Shown here piece after piece: positions 34,529-45,121 of a DNA stretch of 64,000 nt (position 1 is the first letter of the stretch; every line of letters begins with the position of its first letter). The notes beneath the pieces are model-generated. The model had not been told where the DNA came from. It did no database searches and saw only the letters and a list, made by a program, of their open reading frames with translations. The stretch spans positions 1,164,290-1,228,289 of the forward strand of contig NZ_JACIDJ010000001.1 in NCBI RefSeq assembly GCF_014196305.1, given 5' to 3'. This stretch comes from Roseococcus suduntuyensis (lineage in GTDB: Bacteria > Pseudomonadota > Alphaproteobacteria > Acetobacterales > Acetobacteraceae). The position numbers and the translations under genes are program-made.

Positions 34529-35791
34529 ATGCGCGCATTGCTCCGTGACCGCCGATTCCTCGTCATGCTGGCCCTGGGCTTCTCGGCCGGGGTGCCCCTG
34601 CCGCTGACGGGCTTCGTGCTGCGGCAATGGTTCGCGGAGAGCGACATCCCGCTGGCCGCCATCGGCTTCACGGCGCTGATCGGCCTGTCCTACTCGCTGA
34701 AATTCCTCTGGGCGCCGGTGCTCGACCACGCGCCGCCGCCCTTCTTCGGGCATCTGGGGCGGCGGCGGGGCTGGCTGCTCTCCATCCAGCCGCCGCTGAT
34801 GCTGGCCATCGTCGCACTCGGCTGGACCAACCCGGCGACCGCCGCGGCGGTGACGGCGGCGGTGGCGGTGGTGGTGGCCTTCCTCTCGGCCAGCCAGGAC
34901 ATCGTGATCGACGCCTACCGCATCGAGATCCTGGGCGAGGAGGAACAGGGCTACGGCTTCGCCTGCTATGTCTGGGGCTATCGCTTCGCCATGCTGGCGG
35001 CCAATGCCGGCGCGCTGGGCATGGTGGGGCTGGTGGGGTGGGACGGCGCCTTCCTCTATTGCGCGGCGCTGGTGCTGGTCGGCCTCATCGCGGCCCTGCT
35101 GGCGCCGGAGCCGGAGGCGCCGCCGCGCGTGAAACTGGCCTGGGGGGCGCGCCTCAAGCTGGCCGTGGTGGACCCCTTCCGCGACTTCATGCAGCGCCGC
35201 TACTGGCTGGCCATCCTGCTCTTCATCGCGCTGTTCAAGCTGGGCGAGGCGCTGGCGGGCATCATGACGGCGCCCTTCTACCGCTCGCTCGGCTTCACGC
35301 GGGGCGAGGTGGCGGCGGTGGCCAGCGTGTTCGGCCTGATGATGACGCTGCTGGGCGTGCTGGCCGGCGGCTGGTTCGTGTCCAAGATCGGGGTGGGCCG
35401 CGCGCTGATCATCACCGGCATCCTGCAGATGGTGTCAAACCTGATGTATGTGGCGTTGAACGAGGTGGGGCGCGACATGGGCATGCTCTACGCCCAGGTC
35501 GGGGTCGAGAACTTCACGGATGGCCTGGCCGATGCCGCCTTCGTCGCCTACCTGACCAGCCTCACCAACCGCGCCTTCAGCGCCACGCAGTATGCGCTGC
35601 TCTCCTCGCTGGCGGCCGTGCCGCTGCGCTTCCTGGGCGGGTGGTCCGGGCAATTGGCCGAGGGCATGGGCTGGACGCCCTTCTTCCTGCTGACCACGGT
35701 GGCGGCCCTGCCCGCGCTGTGCATCATGCTGTTCCTGCTGAAGCGGCTGCCGCCGCCGCCGCGCGCCCCGACCGCCGCCGCGACGGGCTGA
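34529..35791 (+). CDS. AmpG-like MFS permease (muropeptide transporter type)
   Basis: Major facilitator of 420 residues with about twelve membrane helices. AmpG-like marks include the N-terminal LALGFSAGVPLPLTGFVLRQWF, the acidic SASQDIVIDAYRIEIL and the C-terminal ATQYALLSSLAAVPLRFLGGW. AmpG imports GlcNAc-anhydroMurNAc-peptides from the periplasm, feeding the recycling route that ends in AmgK and MurU at the start of the window. The substrate is inferred from family. The gene ends in a proline-rich tail. Confidence 0.85.
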   Translation: MRALLRDRRFLVMLALGFSAGVPLPLTGFVLRQWFAESDIPLAAIGFTALIGLSYSLKFLWAPVLDHAPPPFFGHLGRRRGWLLSIQPPLMLAIVALGWTNPATAAAVTAAVAVVVAFLSASQDIVIDAYRIEILGEEEQGYGFACYVWGYRFAMLAANAGALGMVGLVGWDGAFLYCAALVLVGLIAALLAPEPEAPPRVKLAWGARLKLAVVDPFRDFMQRRYWLAILLFIALFKLGEALAGIMTAPFYRSLGFTRGEVAAVASVFGLMMTLLGVLAGGWFVSKIGVGRALIITGILQMVSNLMYVALNEVGRDMGMLYAQVGVENFTDGLADAAFVAYLTSLTNRAFSATQYALLSSLAAVPLRFLGGWSGQLAEGMGWTPFFLLTTVAALPALCIMLFLLKRLPPPPRAPTAAATG

Positions 35792-35866
35792 GGTTTCACG
35801 CGCCGAGGCTGGTCCCGACGCGGCCGAGGGTGAAAGAGTGCGCGGGCCCATTCCGGAGCCCGCCGC

Positions 35867-36223
35867 ATGTCCCTCCTCGCCTCGCCCTACGTCGCCACGC
35901 CGCTGCTGCTGGTGGCGAGCAACATCATGATGACCTTCGCCTGGTATGGGCATCTGAAGGCGCCGCATTGGCCGCTCTGGGTGGCGGTCCTGGTGTCCTG
36001 GGGCATCGCCTTCTTCGAATACTGGCTGGCGGTGCCGGCCAACCGCATCGGCTATGGCACCTTCACCGGGCAGCAGCTGAAGGTGATGCAGGAGGTGATC
36101 ACCCTCTCGGTCTTCGCCGTGTTCAGCGTGATGTTCCTGGGCGAGGCGCTGCGCTGGACCTATTTCGCCGCCATGGCCTGCCTGGTGGCGGCCGTCATCT
36201 TCATCTTCTTGCCTGTGGATTGA
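35867..36223 (+). CDS. DUF486 (DMT-like) membrane protein
   Basis: Protein of 118 residues with four membrane helices: LLLVASNIMMTFAWYGHL, WVAVLVSWGIAFFEYW, VITLSVFAVFSVMFLG and YFAAMACLVAAVIFIFLP. The block FEYWLAVPANRIGYG and the later QLKVMQEVITL identify DUF486, a short relative of the drug/metabolite transporter superfamily. Function unknown. It starts 75 nt after the AmpG-like gene. Confidence 0.88.
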   Translation: MSLLASPYVATPLLLVASNIMMTFAWYGHLKAPHWPLWVAVLVSWGIAFFEYWLAVPANRIGYGTFTGQQLKVMQEVITLSVFAVFSVMFLGEALRWTYFAAMACLVAAVIFIFLPVD

Positions 36224-36518
36224 TACAGCGGCGTGAAATTCCTGGGGAAAACCCCCTGCCTGGCGCATGGCGGCCCCGCCCAGGCCCCGTAAGGGGTTGC
36301 GGCGCGGGAATCCGGTGCCATACCCTATCGGTGGTGGCGTTGCGCCGCCTGACCCCCCACCGCTTGCGTCAAGCGCGCAAGGTGGCCGGGCCGGACCCGC
36401 GGGGGAGGGTTCGTCACGGGGCAGGCCGCCCACGGGCCCGACGGAGGCCCCCACCCGCACCCCCCGCGCCGCCCGGGCCGGAGGTGCGTTCCTGACCGGG
36501 TTCCAGGGGGAGTGCCAC

Positions 36519-37022
36519 ATGTCCGAAATGCTGGCCGAGATGACCGAGCGCGCGACAAACCCGCTCGATGTTCTGGAACAGATCGTCATGGCGCATGAAT
36601 GGACCTTCGAGCGCCGCTCCGACGGGGAGATGGCCGCCGAGGCGCCAGGGAAATGGTGCAACTACACCCTGTTCTTTTCCTGGGCGCCCGAGATCAGCGC
36701 CATGCATTTCTCCTGCGCCTTCGACGTGAAGGTGCCCACCGGTCACCGCGCGCCGCTGTTTGAATTGCTGGCGATGGCCAATGAGCGCCTCTGGATCGGC
36801 CATTTCGGGCTGGAGGTGGAGGAGGGCGTGCCCGTCTTCCGCCACGCCGTGCTGTTGCGCGGCGCGCCGGGCGCCAGCGCGGAAAGCCTGGAGGACATGG
36901 TGGACATCGCGCTGACCGAATGCGAGCGCTTCTACCCCGCCTTCCAGTTCGTGCTGTGGGGCGGGAAGAAGCCGGGCGAGGCGCTGGATGCCGCCATGCT
37001 GGATTGCGTCGGAGAGGCTTAG
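36519..37022 (+). CDS. YbjN domain-containing protein
   Basis: Protein of 167 residues of the YbjN family: NPLDVLEQIVMAHEWTFERR, WCNYTLFFSWAPEISAMHFSC and LLAMANERLWIGHFGLEVEEG. In alphaproteobacteria the gene often sits beside proC; here it does not. YbjN proteins resemble type III chaperones in fold and affect stress responses in E. coli, but no mechanism is established. A GGGGGAG ribosome site lies upstream of the ATG at 36519. The 295-bp region before it shows no gene. Confidence 0.85.
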   Translation: MSEMLAEMTERATNPLDVLEQIVMAHEWTFERRSDGEMAAEAPGKWCNYTLFFSWAPEISAMHFSCAFDVKVPTGHRAPLFELLAMANERLWIGHFGLEVEEGVPVFRHAVLLRGAPGASAESLEDMVDIALTECERFYPAFQFVLWGGKKPGEALDAAMLDCVGEA

Positions 37023-37030
37023 TTTACACC

Positions 37031-37391
37031 CTCAGGCGCCGGGCGCCTGATTTTCCGCCCTCAGGCGCCGGGCGCCGCCTCCGGCGGCTTGGCTTGCGGC
37101 GCGCGGCGGGAGCGCCAGCCGCGCGGGTGAGTGGGCGCCGCCGGCCGCTTTGCGGCCGGATGCTGTGAGGGTGCGCTGATGCTGGCCGGGGCGTGCTTGC
37201 CCGACGCCAGCTTGGTGAGGGGCCGCCTGCTGCCCGTCCATCCGACGCAACCGGGCATGGCCCGCGCGCCTTCCCCACGCTCCGGCCGCAACGCGGCCGG
37301 CGGCGCCCATGCTCCCTTCCCACCTGCGCATCCGTCGCGCGCCGCAGCCAAGCGCGCGGAGAGCGCGCCCGGCGCCTGAGGGCGGAAAAAA
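37031..37391. repeat. Long imperfect inverted repeat upstream of dnaN
   Basis: Two arms of about 120 nt (37052-37172 and 37265-37391) are inverted copies of each other at roughly 80-85% by eye, separated by about 92 nt. Conserved stretches include TTTTCCGCCCTCAGGCGCC, CTTGGC and TGCGGCGCGCG, and GGGCGCCGCCGGCCG. A perfect small palindrome, TCAGGCGCC/GGCGCCTGA, precedes the left arm right after the YbjN stop. No coding frame is convincing. It could form a very large hairpin or cruciform. Confidence 0.75.
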
Positions 37392-37392
37392 A

Positions 37393-37478
37393 CTAGCATT
37401 GCGGGGCCCAACCGCCGCCACCGGTCAGAAACGGTGCCCGTTCGCAACCCGCTTTGCCCCAACAGCCTGCAATGCTAG
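37393..37478. promoter_or_regulatory. 10-bp inverted repeat in the dnaN leader
   Basis: CTAGCATTGC (37393-37402) and GCAATGCTAG (37469-37478) are perfect inverted copies 66 bp apart, 62 bp before the dnaN start. It may be a regulator-binding pair or leader structure. A TTGCCC/TAGGGA promoter could lie at the right copy, but the match is poor. Confidence 0.35.
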
Positions 37479-37539
37479 GGACAGGTTTGCCCGTGGCGCG
37501 AATCGCCGCGGTGATGCCGGACGTTTGGGGACCAGAGAG

Positions 37540-38670
37540 ATGAAGTTCAGCGTCGAGCGCGCCATCCTGCTCAAGGCCCTGGCCCACACGCAATCCGTGG
37601 TGGAGCGGCGCAACACCATCCCCATCCTGGCCAACATCCTGCTCGATGCCTCGGCCGAGGGCGTGCTGCGCCTGACCGCCACCGACATGGAGATCGCCAT
37701 CGTCGAGGAGGTGCCCGGCGTGCAGGTGGCCCGCGCGGGCCGCACCACGGCGCCGGCCGCGACGCTGTATGAGATCGTCCGCAAGCTGCCCGACGGCGCC
37801 ACCATCGAGCTGGACCACAAGGGCGGCGACGCGCCGCTGGCGCTGCGTGCCGGCAAGTTCAACACCACGCTGCAGGTGCTGCCGGTGGAGGACTTCCCCT
37901 CGATGACCGAGGGCAGCCTGCCGCACCAGTTCAAGATCGAGGCCGCCCGGCTGCGCGGCATGATCGACCGCACGCGCTTCGCAATCTCCACCGAAGAGAC
38001 GCGCTACTACCTCAACGGCATCTATTTCCACGTGGCCGAGAACGACGGCCGCAAGGTGATGCGTGCCGCCGCGACCGACGGCCACCGCCTGGCCCGCGTG
38101 GAGGAGGACCTGCCGGACGGGGCGGCCGGCATGCCCGGCGTCATCATCCCGCGCAAGACCATCAACGAACTCCGCAAGCTGGCCGAGGAGACGCGCGACG
38201 AGATCGAGATGCGCCTCTCCGACACCAAGGTCAGCTTCCGCATCGGGCCCGTGAGCCTCACCTCCAAGCTGATCGACGGCACCTTCCCGGATTATGAGCG
38301 CGTGATCCCGCGCGGGAACGACAAGGTGATGGAGGTGGCGCGCCAGGCCTTCGCCGATGCGGTGGGCCGCGTGGCCGCCATTTCCTCCGAGCGGTCGCGG
38401 CCGGTGAAGCTCTCCATCGGGCGGAACCACCTGTTGCTGACCGCCTCCTCGGCCGAGCAGGGCTCCGCGCAGGAGGAACTGGACGAGGATGTCGTCACCT
38501 ACGCCGCGGCGCCCATCGAGATCGGCTTCCAGGCGCGCTACCTCGCCGACATCACCGACCAGGTGGGCGACATGCTGCGGTTCAAGTTCTCGGACGGCAG
38601 CGCGCCGACCGTCGTGCAGGATGCGGGCGATGAGGGTGCGCTCTACGTCCTGATGCCGATGCGCGTGTAG
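37540..38670 (+). CDS. dnaN: DNA polymerase III beta sliding clamp
   Basis: Beta clamp, 376 residues, three repeats of the clamp fold. Family segments: MKFSVERAILLKALAHTQ, RRNTIPILANILLDA, TEETRYYLNGIY, TDGHRLARVE and the C-terminal YVLMPMRV. It tethers Pol III to DNA and recruits many repair factors. The ATG at 37540 is the family start; the in-frame extension upstream encodes the inverted-repeat region and is not protein. The gene leads a dnaN-recF-gyrB cluster without dnaA. Confidence 0.97.
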   Translation: MKFSVERAILLKALAHTQSVVERRNTIPILANILLDASAEGVLRLTATDMEIAIVEEVPGVQVARAGRTTAPAATLYEIVRKLPDGATIELDHKGGDAPLALRAGKFNTTLQVLPVEDFPSMTEGSLPHQFKIEAARLRGMIDRTRFAISTEETRYYLNGIYFHVAENDGRKVMRAAATDGHRLARVEEDLPDGAAGMPGVIIPRKTINELRKLAEETRDEIEMRLSDTKVSFRIGPVSLTSKLIDGTFPDYERVIPRGNDKVMEVARQAFADAVGRVAAISSERSRPVKLSIGRNHLLLTASSAEQGSAQEELDEDVVTYAAAPIEIGFQARYLADITDQVGDMLRFKFSDGSAPTVVQDAGDEGALYVLMPMRV

Positions 38671-38672
38671 CT

Positions 38673-38809
38673 CCCCACGAAATCGCCTTCGGCGCTTTCG
38701 CGGGGGCCCCAACCACTCCCCACAAAACCGCTTCGCAGTTTTGCGGGGGCCCCGGTTTGGCGCTGATCCTGCGCGCTGGGCTCCGCCTCGCGGGGCAAAG
38801 CCCCGCGAG
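38673..38809 (+). repeat. Family 2 structured element (three hairpins) after dnaN
   Basis: Unit 1 (38673-38710): CCCCAC, hairpin CGAAA..CGCC-TTC-GGCG..TTTCG, then GCGGGGGCCCC. Unit 2 (38718-38753) has the same frame with stem AAAAC..GC/GC..GTTTT. A TTGGCG linker leads to hairpin CTCGCGGGGC-AAA-GCCCCGCGAG (38787-38809) and then GCACCGGGG. It fills the dnaN-recF gap; the second copy is at 49.45 kb. Confidence 0.8.
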
Positions 38810-38882
38810 GGCACCGGGGAGGCTGAAGGCGCTTCGCGCGTTGGGGGGTTGCGCTGCCCTCGGGGCGGGGTAGGGGTTTCCC

Positions 38883-39995
38883 GTGCTGCGTCTCTCGCGC
38901 CTCCGTCTCACACGCTTCCGCAACCACGCCGCGCTGGACCTGCGCTTCGGCGGGCGTGCCGTCGTGCTCACGGGGCCCAATGGCGCGGGCAAGACCAATG
39001 TGCTGGAGGCCGTCTCGCTGCTCGGCGCCGGGCGGGGGCTGCGCGGGGCGCGGGGCGCCGAAATGGCGATGGAGGGCGCACCGCCCTGGGCCGTCTCCGG
39101 GCATTTCGAGGACCAGGCGGGCGGCTTCGAGATCGGCACCGGCAGCGAGGAGGGCAACCCCGACCGCCGCGCCTGGCGCCTGGATGGCGAGAAGCTGCGC
39201 GGCCAGGCCGAGCTGGCCGAGCGTGTGGCCACCGTCTGGATCACCCCGCAGATGGACCGCATCTTCCAGGACAGCGCGGGCGGGCGGCGGCGCTTTCTGG
39301 ACCGGCTGGTGCTGGCCCTCGAACCCCACCACGCGCGCGAAGTGGCGGCCTATGAGACCGCCATGGCCCACCGCAACCGCCTGCTGGCCGATGCCCGCCG
39401 CGCCGACCCGGCCTGGCTCAACGCGGTGGAGGACGCCATGGCGCGGCACGGCATCGCCGCCGCCGCCTCGCGCCGGGCGCTGCTGGCGCGGCTGAATGCG
39501 GCGCTGGAGGGCGGCGTGGCCGGGGCCTTCCCGGCCGCGCAACTGGCCCTGCAATGCCCGGCCAATGCGCTGCTGGACACCATGCCCGCGCTGGCGGCGG
39601 AGGAGGCGCTGCGGGAGGCCCTGCGCGCCACCCGCCCGCGCGATGCGGCGGCGGGCGTCAGCCTTTCCGGCCCGCACCGCGCGGATTTGCTGTTCACCCA
39701 TGCGGCCAAGGGCGTGCCGGCGGCGCAATGCTCGACGGGCGAGCAGAAGGCGCTGCTGGTCTCGACCGTGCTGGCCCATGCCGCGCTGATCGCCCGCGCG
39801 CGGGGCTTCGCGCCGCTGCTGCTGCTGGACGAGGTGCCGGCGCATCTGGACGCCGCCCGTCGCGCGGCACTGTTCGAGGCCCTGGCCGCCCTGCCGGGCC
39901 AGGCCTTCCTGACGGGCACGGATGCGGCGCTGTTCGCGCCCCTGGCGGGGGGCGAATATTTCACCCTGGAAGAGAGCGAAATCCGCCCCGCCCCC

Positions 39996-40004
<9 letters not shown>
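38883..40004 (+). CDS. recF: DNA replication and repair protein RecF
   Basis: RecF, 373 residues (GTG start), an SMC-like ATPase that with RecO and RecR loads RecA at single-strand gaps. Walker A is GPNGAGKTN in VVLTGPNGAGKTNVLEAVS, the ABC signature is STGEQKALL, and Walker B is LLLLDEVPAHLD. The N-terminal LSRLRLTRFRNHAAL is typical. It follows dnaN after a 212-bp gap holding a family 2 element. RecR is encoded at 54.8 kb. Confidence 0.95.
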
Positions 40005-42562
<2,558 letters not shown>

Positions 42563-42567
42563 CCCCC

Positions 42568-43014
42568 ATGGATGAATATGGCGCGCCCCCGCGCGGCGGC
42601 TGGGCGCGCTTCGTGGTGGAACTCCATGCGAACGACCTGGACGCCAGCCTGGATTTCTGGCGCGGCGTGCTGGGCTTCACCACGGCCTATGCCCGGCCTT
42701 CCGAGGGGTTCCACTACCTCGAACACGCGGCGGGGATGCAGGTGATGGTCTGCCGCCGCAATGGCCGCTTCGAGACGGGGCCGATGCAGGCGCCGCTCGG
42801 CCAAGGCGCCATGATGCAGCTGTATTTCGACAACCTGGCGCCGGTGCTGGAGGCGCTGACGGCGCGGTCCTGGCCCGTCCATACGGCGCTGCGCGACATC
42901 TGGCGCCGCACCGGCGATGTGGAGAGCGGCCAGCGCGAGATCTTCGTGCAGGACCCGGATGGCTATCTGCTGATGCTGGCGCAGAACATCGGGACGAGGC
43001 CGCTCAGCGTCTGA
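42568..43014 (+). CDS. VOC (glyoxalase/bleomycin resistance-like) protein
   Basis: Small protein of 148 residues with two beta-alpha-beta-beta-beta modules of the vicinal oxygen chelate superfamily: VVELHANDLDASLDFWRGVLGF at the start and EIFVQDPDGYLLMLAQ at the end. Metal-ligand positions (His, Glu) seem partly present. It could be a dioxygenase, isomerase or binding protein. It starts 5 nt after gyrB. Its stop codon falls in the first copy of a family 1 repeat array. Confidence 0.82.
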   Translation: MDEYGAPPRGGWARFVVELHANDLDASLDFWRGVLGFTTAYARPSEGFHYLEHAAGMQVMVCRRNGRFETGPMQAPLGQGAMMQLYFDNLAPVLEALTARSWPVHTALRDIWRRTGDVESGQREIFVQDPDGYLLMLAQNIGTRPLSV

Positions 43015-43213
43015 TCGCCTTCGGTGGGATCACCGGAGGCGTGAATCAGCCGCTCGGCTATGACGTCTGATCGCCTTCGGTGGGATCACCGGAGGCGTGA
43101 ATTCGCCGCTCCGCCAGCGTCTGATCGCCTTCGGTGGAATCACCGGAGGCGTGAATCCGCCGCTCCGCCAGCGTCGGATCGGCTTCGGTGGACTCACCGA
43201 AGGCGTGAATCCG
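43011..43213 (+). repeat. Family 1 nested-hairpin repeat, four tandem copies
   Basis: Copies begin at 43011, 43067, 43121 and 43175 (period 54-56). Core helices CGCC/GGCG and GGTG/CACC are kept in copies 1-3; copy 4 has GGATCGGC with a slightly altered inner helix. The outer helix is CTGAT/ATCAG in copy 1 and CGGAT/ATCCG in copy 4; in copies 2 and 3 it is decayed. It lies between the convergent VOC and amidohydrolase genes. Confidence 0.88.
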
Positions 43214-43221
43214 CCGCTCCG

Positions 43222-44328
43222 CTAGCCCCTGACGATCACGGCCACCGGCCCACCCCCATCCGGCCCCTGGTGCTCCGCGCCGCCGGAGACGAACAAATCC
43301 GTCCGCCCCGTGGCCGCCGCCACCACGCCGCCCACCAGCGCGCGGGCGTGGCGCGTCGCGTTGATGTCGCTGTCATCCCACATGATGTGGCGCCGACCGC
43401 GGATCAGGCCGCTGGAGCTGGGCTCGGCCTTGCACAGCAGGGCGACGAGGCGCCCGGCCTCCTCGGCCGGCAATTGGCCAGCGCCGGCATCCAGCCCGGC
43501 GGCGGAAAGCGCCCGCTGCACGGCCGGCAGGTCAATGGCGTCGCGCATCACGGCATGGGCGATAGAAAGCGCCCCGCCCCAGTCGGGCGAATTGCCCAGC
43601 ACCACCACCTCGTTGCGCGTCAGTTCCACGCCGGCGGAACAACTGGCGCGCCCCGAGAACAACCCCCAGTCCCGCCCCACCACGCCGTCATCCAGCGCCG
43701 CGCGCGGCACCTCGCCCAGCGCCAGCGCCACGCCCAGCGCCGAGGCCCCGCGCGAGAGGCCCATGGAGGCATAGGTGTCGTCGGTGGCGCAGGCGGCCCC
43801 GCGCGCGCGGGCCTCGGCCATGCGTTCGCTGGTCAGCAGGGGGCATTTGACCTGGACGTAATGGACATCGCGCGCGTCGGGGATGCCGGCCTGGGACATG
43901 GCCTCGCGCACGGCGGCGGCGGTGGCGTCCACCTGGGCCATGCGGCCCAGCGCCTCGGGCGGGAATTCGGGGGTGAAGGCCACACCCAGCGCCAGCGCTG
44001 GGGCAGGGGCGGGCGGCCCGTCCGGGCGCACCCCCAGCACGAGGAAATGCGGGGAAAGCCCGCCCTCCGTGCCGCCCGACATCACCATGGCCACCCGCCC
44101 CAGCACGGTGGCCAGGTCCGTGCCCAGGCGCGCGGCCAGCATGTGGCCCAGCGCCTCCACGGCATAGGCGCGGGTGAAGTCGTTCACGCAGCCATTGCCC
44201 TCGGTCTTGCCCAGGATGGCCACCACCTCCTCCGGCCGGATCACCCCCTGGTCGAACAGCGCGGCCACGGCGGCGGCGTCGCCCGGGTGGCGGGCGGGGA
44301 CGAGGAAGGCGAGGGCCTGACGGGGCAT
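43222..44328 (-). CDS. Ring-opening amidohydrolase (cyanuric acid amidohydrolase/barbiturase family)
   Basis: Protein of 368 residues of the AtzD/barbiturase family, built from three similar domains each giving a Lys-Ser pair. Visible conserved parts: ILGKTEGNGCVNDFTR, VMSGGTEGGLSPH, VQVKCPLLTSERM, YASMGLSRGASALG, ASCSAGVEL and LPAEEAGR. Members hydrolyse cyanuric acid (s-triazine degradation) or barbituric acid (pyrimidine breakdown); the specificity is not decidable here, and no biuret or ureidomalonate hydrolase gene is adjacent. It is divergent from rpe across a 133-bp gap. Confidence 0.88.
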   Translation of the reverse strand: MPRQALAFLVPARHPGDAAAVAALFDQGVIRPEEVVAILGKTEGNGCVNDFTRAYAVEALGHMLAARLGTDLATVLGRVAMVMSGGTEGGLSPHFLVLGVRPDGPPAPAPALALGVAFTPEFPPEALGRMAQVDATAAAVREAMSQAGIPDARDVHYVQVKCPLLTSERMAEARARGAACATDDTYASMGLSRGASALGVALALGEVPRAALDDGVVGRDWGLFSGRASCSAGVELTRNEVVVLGNSPDWGGALSIAHAVMRDAIDLPAVQRALSAAGLDAGAGQLPAEEAGRLVALLCKAEPSSSGLIRGRRHIMWDDSDINATRHARALVGGVVAAATGRTDLFVSGGAEHQGPDGGGPVAVIVRG

Positions 44329-44461
44329 GGATCACCATGGGTTGTGAGCGGGGCAGGAGATGCCCCCTGCCACGCCCTTGCGAGGTTTTCAACGCGGCGG
44401 GGATCGGCTAACCGAAACCACTTGGCCCGATGAGGCAGGGCCGTGACAGATCAAGGATGCC

Positions 44462-45121
44462 ATGCGCCCCGTCAGGATCGCCCCCTCGCTGCTCGCCGCC
44501 GATTTCTCGCGCCTGGGCGAGGAGGTGCGCGCCATCGAGGCCGCGGGCGCCGACTGGCTGCACCTCGACATCATGGACGGGCATTTCGTGCCCAATATCA
44601 GCTTCGGGCCTGGTCTCATCCGCGCGCTGAAGCCGCATTGCGGGCTGTTCTTCGACGTCCATCTGATGATCGCCCCGGCCGACCCTTACCTCGCCGCCTT
44701 CGCGGAGGCGGGGGCGGACCTCATCAGCCTGCACCCGGAGGCGGGGCCGCACCTGCACCGCTCGCTGCAGACCATCCGCGCGCTGGGCAAGAAATGCGGC
44801 GTGGTGCTGAACCCGGCCACGCCCGTGCAATCCGTCGCGCATGTGATGGATCTGGTGGACCTGATCCTCGTCATGGCGGTGAACCCGGGCTTTGGCGGGC
44901 AATCCTTCCTGGACAGCCAATTGGCTAAGATCACCACGCTGCGCGGCATGATCCAGGAAAGCGGACGCGACATCGCGCTGCAGGTGGATGGCGGCGTCAC
45001 GGCCGCCACCGCGTCGCGCTGCGTGGCGGCGGGGGCGGATGTGCTGGTGGCGGGCACGGCGGTCTTTGGTGCCAAGGACTATGCCGCGGCCATCCGCGGC
45101 CTGCGGGGCGAGCCGGCATGA
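44462..45121 (+). CDS. rpe: Ribulose-phosphate 3-epimerase
   Basis: Rpe, 219 residues, a TIM barrel of the pentose phosphate and Calvin pathways interconverting ribulose-5-P and xylulose-5-P. Metal and catalytic segments: IAPSLLAADF, LHLDIMDGHFVPN, FFDVHLMI, VMAVNPGFGGQSF and LQVDGGVTAATA. AAGGA precedes the ATG. The stop overlaps the heparinase-like start as ATGA at 45118-45121. Confidence 0.96.
   Translation: MRPVRIAPSLLAADFSRLGEEVRAIEAAGADWLHLDIMDGHFVPNISFGPGLIRALKPHCGLFFDVHLMIAPADPYLAAFAEAGADLISLHPEAGPHLHRSLQTIRALGKKCGVVLNPATPVQSVAHVMDLVDLILVMAVNPGFGGQSFLDSQLAKITTLRGMIQESGRDIALQVDGGVTAATASRCVAAGADVLVAGTAVFGAKDYAAAIRGLRGEPA

Noticed and set aside
37023-37539. Chromosome origin next to dnaN
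   Set aside because: No dnaA, no cluster of DnaA boxes and no AT-rich unwinding tract were seen. A single near-match to a DnaA box (TGTGGATTG at about 36213) lies inside the DUF486 gene.
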